The notes under the pieces: generated by a model
Seen by the model: the letters and a program-made list of their open reading frames with translations, nothing else
Told to the model about the DNA's origin: nothing
Database searches by the model: none
In this document: positions 42,201 to 54,200 of the stretch, piece by piece
Layout: every line of letters begins with the position of its first letter
How positions within the stretch are numbered: the first letter of the stretch is position 1
Translations under genes and position numbers: made by a program
Assembly (NCBI GenBank): GCA_028583605.1
Contig: CM053329.1
Coordinates: 31,768,992 to 31,832,991 of the forward strand
Length of the DNA stretch: 64,000 nucleotides
DNA from: Dastarcus helophoroides
Taxonomy: Eukaryota; Arthropoda; Insecta; Coleoptera; Bothrideridae
Direction of reading: 5' to 3'

Positions 42201-45200
42201 CGTTGTGTCACAATTTCTTATCTATCAACCTTAACTATTTTTAACAGGGATGAATGGCCTAAAGGTCCAGCGCAACCATTCATAAGGTTGTTTCCAGCCT
42301 TATGGATGGCTAAGCTCTCACATGCATTTAACATATAATTCTTATTAACTACTCTTAACAATTTAATATCATTATCTATCCTATGATCTAATTCAAAAGC
42401 ATGTCGAGCCACACTTGACTTCTCAGTTCTTCCGTACCTCAAATGAGCCAAATGTTCTTTGAGTCGGATTTTAAGAGATCGTCTAGTTTGTCCAACATAC
42501 TTTTGAGGACAATCCCTACATGAAATTTGGTAAATACCAGACTTATCTGTTTGCTCTACTTTATCCTTTAAACTACCTAAAAGCGAATTTAATTTTCCAT
42601 TAGAAGTATAAATAACCCGAAAACCCTGATTTCGTAAAATTCCACCCAAACCCTGCGTGAGCGAGGGTTCAAATGGAAGTGAGACGAATTTAAAGTTTTT
42701 GTTTTCATCAGCTCGGAAAGTTGTAGTATTCACCAATTCACATTTAAATTTTTTCTTATTAATAATTTTATAAATAATATTTGGATCGAATCCATTAACT
42801 TCAGCTATATGTTTTATTGTCTTTAACTCCTTTCTGAATCTTTCCCTACTAAGAGGAAGACTCAGAAGGCGATGGGCAAGGAAGTTGAAGCTTGCCATTT
42901 TGTGCTGTATGCAATGGTTAGAATCGGAAGTTATATAGCGGAAGGTACTGGAATCTTTCCTATATACATCAAATTCTAATCTATTTTTATTCCTAATAAC
43001 TAAAATGTCTAAAAATGGTAAAGCGGCTTCTTTCTCTAATTCTACAGTGAATTTAACTGTTGGAAAACGTGAATTTAAAACATCAATGAAATTATCAAAT
43101 TTATCAATTTATCAAATTTCATTGATGTTTTAAATTCACGTTTTCCAACAGTTAAATTCACTGTAGAATTAGAGAAAGAAGCCGCTTTACCATTTTTAGA
43201 CATTTTAGTTATTAGGAATAAAAATAGATTAGAATTTGATGTATATGTTAGGATCAAACACCGATTTCGGCCAATGGCCGAAAAAAACGGCCAAAATGCG
43301 TTCTGGCCACTAGCAAATTGCCAATGTCCGAAATATCGCTCTCTGGCCGTTTGATATAGACCAGGACGCGTTCTGGATCTCTCACGACTGCCAGAAAGCG
43401 AAGCTGTTGAATAATTCGCGAACTGGCTTTCTGAAAATAGCTAAAACGTGTTCTGGCATTCGCAGCAATACCAAAACGCGTCGAGCACAAAGAACAAGAT
43501 GTCCAAAAACAAAATATTTGTATTCTTTATGAAAAACATAACAAAGGAACGATTTCAACATAAAATACATTTTCCGCATATGAGCACTTTTTCAATATAC
43601 CTGTGTTTACTTATTTTTGCACAAACTGTTGTTATGACATTTGCTGTTACAAATTACTTTCTTTGCCCTACACGCACATTTTCTGTTGATGCCATAACGT
43701 TTGTAGTTACACTGTATAAACCCTTGTGTCGATCCGAATTAATTTACCTACCAAGCTGATAAAGTCCACTGTCGTTAACACCAAGTAAAACAGCTAACAC
43801 ATTTCTTGGGGCAAGCCTACCTCTGTCAACATCAGGTACGCGAACAATAACAGTTCTTCCTACATCAATGGGTGGCAAGTTCGAGTTGGACAGAGAAACC
43901 ATTTTCTCGGCTTGCTTTTCAAGTCCACTTTTGGCCTGCTCCCGTACATCATTTATTTTTTTACTTCTCAAACATCGGTTACATTTAATGTTCTGTTCAC
44001 CTCCTCCATTTCCTTCGTTAGTTGTCCAGCAAATATTGTGAACGGGTAAGGAACACACTAAACATTTATGACTGTCTAAAACTTCATTTGTGCAAATTGT
44101 ACACACATCTTTTCCTTGTTCTTCATACTCAGTGTTCCTTCTGTTTGTCAAATTATCTTTTTCATCTAAGCACAAATGTCCGTCCTCACGCATGCGTGGG
44201 TTTGTTTGATCAAACAACTTTTGCAGCTCTTCTTCTGTTTCAATGTTTGCCAAGAGTTCCATTGGAAGTGATTAATCTTTCAGCCCAATCCTCTGAGGCG
44301 TGCCAAACATAGCTTCATAAGGACTTTTAGTTATTCCTGTATGCAGGGAACGATTTTTATTACTTTGCACAAATCTCAGCCCTTCAGACCATTTCTTTGT
44401 GTTTTCGTCTGCCATCCATGTAACTAGCATATCTCTTACATCCTGATTCGATCTCTCCACGGACTCTTGACTTTGGGAATGGCGAGGTTTTCCATGCACC
44501 AGCTTCAAACCGGCCACATTTCAGAAAGATGTTGTACTATGCGGTTTGCAAATTCTCTGCCATTGTCACTTTGTAGAATCATGGGTGCGCCAAACAAACA
44601 GAAAATGTCTACTAAATGATAAGCAACTTCTTCGGCTGTTTTTGATTTAATGCCCTTAGCACCGTAAATTTTGTTAAGTGGTCTTGGTAACTAAGGATAA
44701 AACGAAAATCACCATCTGTCGGTCGTGCAAAAGTAACGCAGCTTTTCGGTTTCACCAATTTTCAAAATATCGTACCTTTTTAATCGTCGCCGTTGTTTTG
44801 AAGTAATTGTTTCACCGTTACTCTTACATGCTTTTGCTAATTTTACATCTGCAAGTATTTGATCGTATCTTTCTCTTGTAAAAATGTTGCTACGATCATT
44901 GCTATCACTTATGACTTTTTGCAAATCATTATTGAAACGCAACTTAAGAGCTTCTATGGCACTAGTACACACACTAGTACACATTTTTAACCTACCGCCT
45001 ATCACAGTTGCACCAAACTGCTTACTACCCACTACACACTCGAATGAAGATAGATTTAGCCACTGTACATGTTGAGACAAGTACAAAATCGGCTTTTGTA
45101 CGTTTCATTTATGTGCTCGACGCGTTCTGGTATAGCTACGAATGCCAGAACGCGTTCTGGCTATTTTCACAAAGCCAGTACGCGAATTATTCAACAGCTT

Positions 45201-48200
45201 CGCTTTCTGGCAGTCGTGAGAGATCCAGAACGCGTCCTGGTCTATATAAAAAGGCCAGAAAGTGATATTTCGGACATTGGCAATTTGCTGGTGGCCAGAA
45301 CGCGTTTTGGCCGTTTTCTTCGGCCATTGGCTGAAATCGGTGTTTGATCCTAACATATATAGGAAAGATTCCAGTACCTTCCGCTATATAACTTCCGATT
45401 CTAACCATTGCATACAGCACAAAATGGCAAGCTTCAACTTCCTTGCCCATCGCCTTCTGAGTCTTCCTCTTAGTAGGGAAAGATTCAGAAAGGAGTTAAA
45501 GACAATAAAACATATAGCTGAAGTTAATGGATTCGATCCAAATATTATTTATAAAATTATTAATAAGAAAAAATTTAAATGTGAATTGGTGAATACTACA
45601 ACTTTCCGAGCTGATGAAAACAAAAACTTTAAATTCGTCTCACTTCCATTTGAACCCTCGCTCACGCAGGGTTTGGGTGGAATTTTACGAAATCAGGGTT
45701 TTCGGGTTATTTATACTTCTAATGGAAAATTAAATTCGCTTTTAGGTAGTTTAAAGGATAAAGTAGAGCAAACAGATAAGTCTGGTATTTACCAAATTTC
45801 ATGTAGGGATTGTCCTCAAAAGTATGTTGGACAAACTAGACGATCTCTTAAAATCCGACTCAAAGAACATTTGGCTCATTTGAGGTACGGAAGAACTGAG
45901 AAGTCAAGTGTGGCTCGACATGCTTTTGAATTAGATCATAGGATAGATAATGATATTAAATTGTTAAGAGTAGTTAATAAGAATTATATGTTAAATGCAT
46001 GTGAGAGCTTAGCCATCCATAAGGCTGGAAACAACCTTATGAATGGTTGCGCTGGACCTTTAGGCCATTCATCCCTGTTAAAAATAGTTAAGGTTGATAG
46101 ATAAGAAATTGTGACACAACGACGTGTATGATTGGATGCGCGTTCGGGTGCGGCCGATCACGCACGAAGTGAATATTCTTAGTATATAAGGGTTAATTTT
46201 AAGATTAGATGTTAGTTTCTCTCTGAAGATGACAGCTTGGCTGTCGAAACGCGTTAGAGCAACCTTTGTTGTGTTTTTTAATTTTTCTTGGTTTCAGGGG
46301 ACAAGTTCTGTGTTTCAATTTTTAGAGTCATATAGGCTTTTACACCTCTCAGCACTGCGACCCATTAGGATCTTTTGTCCAAGATGTTTAGACTTTTTAC
46401 ATAGTCTATTATCTTTTTAGGAGGTGTTTCTCTTATTTCTTGGCGTGTCAGGGTCACCTTTTCAACAAATTTGAGCCTTTTACAGAACTGAGCCATGCAT
46501 TCGTATAGCAGGTGTTCTGTTGTTTCTGTTGCTGCGTTACAGAATCTGCACTTTTTATCATCCACTTTTACCATCTTCTTAAAGTGACACTTTACTGGAA
46601 AGTGTCCTGTGAAAAGTCCCGTTATTATTCTTAGGTAGTTTTTGTTCAGTTCGAGAAGCTGCTCAGACTTCTTTTTTGAGATAGTGATGAACTTTTTTGA
46701 CTGTCTTAGGCCTGGAGTTTTCCTCCAGTATGACTGCCTTTGGTTTGGCTTCCAAGTATCTATTTTATTTTTTACGAGGTTTTATGTAAGACCATAGTAT
46801 GGTTTTGGGTCGAAGGGAGGTGTGATTGCGGCCTCTTTTGCGAGTCTATCCGCCTCTTCGTTCCTTTCTTTCCTTTGATGCCCTGGAACCCACATCAAAG
46901 TTAGTTTGTTGTTTACAGCCAGTTGACTCAGGAATTGTTTGCATTCCTAGGTGATTTTTGCCTCCGTTCTGAACGCGTTTAGAGTCTTTAATGCAGCCTG
47001 GCTATCCGAAACGGCATAAACCTGTACGTTTCTAAGTCCTTTTTAAAGGCACTCTTTTGAGTACAGAGTTATAGTAAGCAGTTCTGCTTGAAAAATTGTG
47101 GGAGTGTTTCCTAGGGCTTCAGAGAGTCTTAAATTAGGACCCCATATTCCCAGTCCTACTCCTTTTGTTTGTTTGGATCCGTCTGTGTACCAGGCAGATG
47201 CGTTGTTTGCTAGCCTTTCACTGTGTCTATTTCATGTCTGGCGGTCCCCGATAACCACTTCGCATGGAACAACAAAGTCCAGTTTTGTAGTCATTTGATC
47301 TGTTGGTTTGGCAATGGATCCCAGTGAAATTTTCTTCATAAACTGCACGTGACCAACCAAGTCACCCGGTTTCAGTTTAATCGTTTAGAATAGCTTTGAT
47401 GCACTAAGCGCTGCTTCCTTTTCACACAAATATGAAGTGAGTCCAATGCTTAGAAAATGTTGAAATTTTGTGATTAAAACAGAGATCTTGATTTTCTCCA
47501 AATTTTGGGCAAAAATAGGTAACTTTCCTATTAAAATTTGAAAAAATCAAACTTTAATAAAAAGATTTTCTTCTACAAAGGATAATTTGCTATTTTCTCG
47601 AATTCCACTTTCAGTTTTATTCCTTTCCTTAAAAATGTGTACTTTTTCTAGAAATAAACTTAGTTTCTTGAAGGGCAGACCTTAATTTTAAAATTTCATC
47701 GTTTTTCTCGAAATTTTTGCCTTTTTTCTTCTAAAGTTTTTTGTTTTTTTCGCGAAGCTTTGAGTTTTAAGCCGAAAATTCGCTAAGAGTCGTCAAAATT
47801 TTAAATGTTTTGACAAAATACTCAAAATTTTATATACTTTTTCGACATGTTATTTTTAAAATGTTTTTTAGTTTCAGACTTAAAACTTTTATTGTAAAAT
47901 TCCAAGTTTGCGCTTTTAATTTCCTCTTTTAAATAAAATTTTCAGGCTAAAATTCAAAATTTCCATTTTTTAAGACTAACTTTTTTTCTAAATCATTTCA
48001 AAATGCTTACATTTATTCAAAATTCTAAATTTAAATCTTAAAAGTTTTAATTTTGTCTTATAATTTTAGTTTTTCTTCTTCAACTTTTAAACGCAAAATG
48101 TCGAGAGTATAATTTTATAAATAAATTCGAAATTTATATTATATTATATATATTTAAAATTCCAAAGTTAGCTCACAATTATTGTATTTTTTTTCTGAAA

Positions 48201-51200
48201 TTTTTATGTAAACCACGAAATTTCCATTTTTTATTTGTGGATATTTAAATAAAATTTACGATAGAATTTTTTTTTATATAAATATCGATTTTTTTTTCTA
48301 AAAGTTAATTTTTTACTCATTATTTCGTTTTAAATTTAAATTTTTACTTTAACTTTAGTAGAATCTAGTCCTTAATTTTTTTCTCTTCAAATTTTAACTT
48401 TTTCTTAAGACTTTCAGCATTAATGTTTTTTTCTGAAGCTGCAAAGCTATTGTCTTCAGAGAGATACTGTAACAGGAAAAAGTCAAAATTTTTACAAAGT
48501 CAAATTAGCAAATTCTATCAAAATTTTTGAATTTTAAGTGTAACATTAAAATTTCGTGTTTAATTTGAAAATTTCGCTGCTGCTCTTAAAATTTGGTACT
48601 CAAGTTGAACATTGAAAGTCGATATTTCGAAAAAACTAAGACTTTCTTAAACATTTATCTGAAAATGTCATATATTTTAACACTCTAAGCTTAAAGTAGA
48701 ATGATGTCCCAAGTGATTATTTAGCACTACGACTAATTTCTGAGTTACTTATTTCTAGCTCTACATTAGAATGAGCAAATTTCACAACTGCGACCTCTCT
48801 TCATGGAGATGTTGATGCTATAAAACCTAAATTACTCAACATTTTGATTGAAGAAGTCGTTTGTTGGTTATAAAGCACGAAACATGAGTATAATCACCTT
48901 TTTGGCAAGTTAGTAAAAATTGATATTTGCTAAATGCAATTTTAACTTTGGAGAGGTTATTTGAAGAGAAGTTTAATGTTATTTGATGTTGGTAATAATG
49001 AACTTTTCTGTAAGATGCGTCGGTTTCCAGTTGTGGGTAAAAAATGGAACAAATGTCAAAAAATCCTGGTTTGTTGGACCCCAAAGTTGAGGCGACACTT
49101 AGAATCAATTACAAACTGTGAAAACTCTTATTTGGGATACCTAAAGCCGCTGAATAAGAATCTAAAGCCAAAATTTGGGATCAATAAACAAATAATCGAG
49201 AAAAATCTAAAAAATCGATAAAAGTCGCGATACTTTTATTCGTTTTTTGACTTCAATTTTGACTTCAGATCCGTGTTTAGTGGAAAAAACTACCCCGCAA
49301 CATGATAGTCCGGCCCCAGCAGACACAACTTTTTTGTGGACATGTGCTATTATTAGCTATTAGTAATATCATTGATTTTGAAATAATTTATTAAACATAA
49401 TATATCTACAAAAAAAAATGGATAGCATTCTGCTTAATAATGTATGGCAGAGCAAAATTACTTACATGAATCAAGGCCTTAACTTGAGCTTCATTCCACA
49501 CCTCCATTTGTCTGGTTTCCAAAAACTTCGTAAACGTCGATAATGTTATCACTTGTGAATTGTTCGTGTCAATGCCAGCGCAGTTCGTAAATATGCTGGC
49601 AGCTGCTATTGCATCAAAGATTTTCTTCTGGTTATTAAAGACAGCACCTTCCAACTCAGCTCGACTATTTCTTGTTAGTAGACCTGAAAAGCCCGTAACA
49701 ATGACCATATTTTAAATAACATTATCAATTTCCAAACTACCTATTTTTAGAGGCTTCTTCACATCTGTTTTTGTTGCCTTTACACCGTTTTCCTTAGAAG
49801 AAATAAGATTCACAGCCATGCTTCGATAGGATATTGCTAATTGTTCGAATAAATCCCTAAGATCTTTTCGAATTAACAAACTGTAAAGGAGAAGGAAGAA
49901 TTATGATTTTAGAGCGATGAAAGTGGCGAATTACTTGCCTAAAAGAGCGAAAAAGCGTAACGAAATCTATAAAATCTAATTGAGTATCGTACAAGATTGA
50001 GCCCACTCTTGGATGGCGACCGTGCCACAATTGGTCAGTAGAGCCATGACGATCCCTGAAATGAGTTGTAATAATAAATTATTTACACGGGGGTTTTGGG
50101 TTATAGGGGATATGTTACGGAAAAAACTGAACTCAACAAAATATGGTTTCATATCCATAGTTAGTGACATATCGAAGAAGATATTTTTATCAAAGTTAAT
50201 AATTGTTCTGCATCAATAGAGTGTCTAATTTATGTTATAATTGTAATATGGAGCGAGACAAATAATTAGTTATAAATAATTCAATGAATAAGCTCAATAT
50301 TATCAACTTTATTTCTTAAATACTGGGTCAGAAAATTTATCTCAGAATGTCAGAACCAGAAGTAAGATCCAACCATAAAAAGTTGTAAAAGTCATTGTGC
50401 AGCACTTAGCATTGTTTCATTACAAAACATTAATTTAATTGAAAGTATCTCAGATTATTTTTATTAGAACTTATTAAAACTCATTCATGATTCGTTACAG
50501 AATGCCTCAAATTTTCTTTTGCCAATAACAAATGTTAGCTTTTCGACTTCGCACTTCTCATGGAAAATTGGTTCTTCAAGCATTGCAATTTATGTCTTAC
50601 CTATCAAACTTGGGCTGTGATGAATTGTACGCAAGTTGCCCAAGGCTGTGGTGTCTTGCCACATCGGGCTGATGTTCCGCGAATGTGGTTGGAGTTGATT
50701 GCCTGTGGTGTGTGGGATTTCTCCAGTAACTGCTCTCCATGCACATCGTCGCTGGCTCTACGAACTGACTCCTTAAACTGCGGTCCTGATCAAACAAGCA
50801 AACAATACAATGCTATCTTTGTCCTCAAGATAAATGTTACTAATTAATCTAATTCTGTTGTATTAAATCTGGTGTTTGTTGGAAATTAAGTTATAACTCG
50901 TTTTGTTTGGCCATATATCTACGCCTAAATTTGAATGAAGCTGATGTACACTTATTTCTTGGGTTAGATTATTAAATCAAATGGATTTCATTGTTACGTT
51001 ATAAAATTTACAAATCGTGTTTAGGATCGTGTTTTACGATGCCAAACGTTGTCTCAAAAAAAACGTTTTTTTCTAGAGCAGGCATTGTCTATCTGCTGTT
51101 GAAGTCTGCGAGGGAATACTTAAAGAGCTCTTTCAAAAAATAAAAAGAAAACACTGGAAAAACTAAATTGGAAAAGTCAGTCACAAAATTCTTTAATAAC

Positions 51201-54200
51201 ATAAATATAAGACAATAGGAATTATTAGGGTGCAAAAATATTAGCCGATATTTTAATCTTAATTAGTAATAAACTTTACTGGTTATGTGCCTCGCAATAA
51301 ATATATCATTTCCAGGTTTCTTTATTCCTTTATGTTCCTAGTTGATAGTTGCTTTAACGTACTACAACGCAGTACACATTGCCAGTCACACCGAACTAAT
51401 AAATTTTGACCAAAAATGATGACCGTTTGGCTATCGAAATGCGTTAGAGCAACTTTTACTGTGTTTTTAAATCTTTATTGAATTCAGGGGACAAGATTTG
51501 TATTTTCCAACTTAATAAATTACAAACTTTCAAGGATTAATATTTTGGCAGCACACCTGTTGGAAAACATTGCTCTAATCCTTCAGTATTACTCTTGTAA
51601 TCATGTAGTTTGATTTCCTGACAATAACAAAAAATAAAATTTGCGAATTTTGCTAACCTGATAATGCTACAGCCAAAAATTCATTAAAATATGAGGTAAT
51701 GGAGGTTCTTGTAAGCGAATAATGTTTCTGTTTTCAATATCTCGTTCCTTCCTGGCTATTTTAGAATGTTCTCTTCGTCATTTTGTTCACTGTCGTAGGC
51801 CATCAAAGAACTAGGCTCAGAATTGAACAATTTTAACATGACATACTTTAATATGACTTCATACAGTATGCCAACACATGATTATTGAAGCTTGATTGGG
51901 AAGCTATGTACATCCTACATATTGCATATTCCTACAATGTTTGTTTCGAAAATTGCAAATCTTCTTGAATTGTATAACTTTCACTAATGATGATACATGA
52001 CGCAACTGCACATTACAGGAAAATATATCCAAATAAAGACAGACAGCTAGGTAGCCCTTAAGGCCCTGAGGAATGTGAAAACAAACTCAGTGCTGGTACG
52101 GAACTGCCTTTAGAACATCTATCACAAGAGAATGCAATTGATCTAATATGGATCAAAGGACATTCTGGTAAAGAGGGAAACGAACGCGCTGACAAATTGG
52201 CGAGGAAGGGTTCGGAGGTACAATTCATTGGATCAGAACCAACACTTCCCTTGGCGAGATCAACCGTAAGATCCCTACTTAACGAAGAAATTTATCGTAA
52301 ACCAAAAGCCATATGGGCATCAATAACAACATGTCGACAAGCTCACGCATTCATTAGAATGCCGTGCAGGGAAAGAGCAAAACTATGCCTACAATTTTCA
52401 AGAAATAATCTCAGGAAGTTGTAGGGATTTGGATAGGTCACTGTCGTTTAAATCAACACCTCCACAGAATGCGAATTATAAACGACCCGAGTTGTAGAGG
52501 GTGTTTAGAAAAAGAGTGTCGAGCAAGTGATATGTCACTGCCCTGCACTAGCATCAATCAGAGGATCCAAGGGACATTCTTCAGTTTCTTAACAAGGTTG
52601 GGTGGCTGAATGAATGACCAAGGACACCTCAATCACGGCGATAGCACAATGGGCCCGGAAAGGGTGGCCTAAGTGCTGGTCTAAACTTAAGGCAACCCAC
52701 AACGAATCCAGAATCCAGAGATGATACTTGGTTCAGTTTTTGTCGCTCAGTACCAAAAGTGTGGAATCATAAAGATATAAATGTGGTATTCGTTGACAAT
52801 AATAATTAAGAAAATGTTGAAATTTGGCAAATTAAAACGAATTATATCATTTAGACTGTAAGGTGGAAAGATTCGGGTAAGTTTACTCATTCGATTAATC
52901 TCTTCATTGTACATCAATATTAGAAACTCTCTCTTTGCAGCACTAATATTTTCAATAAAAGAAATACACATACAGAATTTGCAGTACTTCAATATGTATT
53001 TACCTTAAAAGTCTGATTGCTCAGAAGTTGCTTCTTTTTAATTTTCATGGATACTTCTCGTCTTAGAGCCCCAGATGTTTCATTTCCTTGACCTCCTGCT
53101 TGTGTTGTTCCAGCTAAAGACCAATCTCTTCCTCCAAAGGACTAAAAAAATAAAACACCAACATATAACTGGACATTTTTTTACATGCAATGATGTATAT
53201 CTTGGTTTTGGAATTATTAAGCTATTGGGATTATTAAACTATTATTATTAAACTATGTACCGCAAAAATTCTAAAATTTTATTCAAATATGTTGAAATGT
53301 AACTGTTTTCGTTTATTTTCTACATTTTCGAATTTATATTCCAAACTGCCTTTGAGATACGGTTGAGGATCTCGAGTTTTTGGATCTCAGCTCTCCCTTT
53401 ATTTATAAATTCAGAGTTTGTTTAACTTTCTCTTAGAATTTGTGTTTTTTAGAAATTTCAAACACACGTTACTTTTTTTCTCAAAGTACCGAATTTATAC
53501 TTTCAATCAAATTGTTAAAAGTTAAAAATTACATTTTTTATTTATATTTTAAAAACGTGGTCCTTATTCCCAAAATTTCAATTGTAGTTTAAAATTTTTT
53601 CTGGAAACTTTAACTTACAATTTCTAGAGAACATTTAAATGTACGGTAAAATTCAAAATTATTATTTAAGTGGTTTTAAAATTTTTACTATTTTTTTCAA
53701 GCTTACAAGTCAATTTTTACTTTTCTGCTTAATCTCTATGTAAACTCAGTTTTTAAACATTTTTATTTTTCGACTGTATCAAATGTTCAATTTAAATTTG
53801 ATTTTTGTACTTTCCTTTTTCCCAAACTTTGACTTTAAACTTCAAATTTCCAGTTTTAATTCAAAATATCAAGAAAGCTTTTTAGAAACGTTTAGCTTTG
53901 TTTTAAAATGTTGACCTAAACCTTGAAACCTCAACTTTTTTTTGAAATTTCGAGTGTAAACTGAAAGTTTTTTCTTCGTGAATTTCCATTTTTCCAAAAA
54001 TTTGAAATTTTATCTTTAAATATCTCTAAATAAATTTGTAATGCAAAGAACAATTTTTGCAAAATTTAGAAATGAATACGCCGGAACGGAACCAAAAAGA
54101 TTCTTTTCGGTTTAACACTAATTTGTCACACAAGCTCTGTTTGGACTACCTCTTCTTATCATGAAACTTCACTTATTTTTTTTCCATCAGCGTCAGTTTT

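Larger units (their letters stand above)
41953..46335. mobile_element. Head-to-head Penelope-like (PLE) foldback element with 13-bp target duplication
   Basis: Element 41966-46322, flanked by TAGAGTCATATAG on both sides (41953-41965, 46323-46335), inside LINE B. The left arm (41966 to about 43105) is a minus-strand 5'-truncated PLE. The right arm (about 43106-46322) is the same sequence on the plus strand, interrupted by the Ginger element at 43246-45355. The arms meet near 43100 within the RT thumb region ([12 protein letters not shown]). Each carries the same 226-residue ORF, translated identically, so the arms are young or homogenised. The left arm keeps the complete 3' terminus (CCAAGGACCAGTCCGTTCC complement); the right arm ends earlier at TTTCAATTTT. 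Confidence 0.9.
41680..47460 (-). mobile_element. LINE family B copy 2 (RNase H domain to 3' end), split by the Penelope composite
   Basis: The 3' UTR is 41680-41965 and the rest 46323-47460, interrupted by the Penelope insertion. Reading the minus strand from 47460: [18 protein letters not shown] (RNase H first Asp), [27 protein letters not shown] (second Asp), [20 protein letters not shown] (final motif). Then comes [18 protein letters not shown] (CCHC-like tail of R1/I/Jockey-type LINEs) and [11 protein letters not shown] is absent (5'-truncated) and a few stops are present. The LINE-encoded RNase H with a C-terminal zinc knuckle fits several insect LINE clades. Confidence 0.82.
50786..53003. 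other. PLC-epsilon intron 3 with PLE and LINE fragments
   Basis: Holds the PLE end at 51411-51510 and a LINE fragment at 52060-52740. The remaining parts (50800-51400, 51520-52050, 52750-53000) are AT-rich with nothing I can name. Confidence 0.55.

Noticed and set aside
45262..45424. N-terminal extension of the right-arm GIY-YIG ORF to 45262
   Set aside because: Its first part translates the Ginger TIR; the fusion is accidental.
48836..49221. Open frames on both strands near the EF-hand exon
   Set aside because: No recognisable motif, no splice sites, and composition like the intron.
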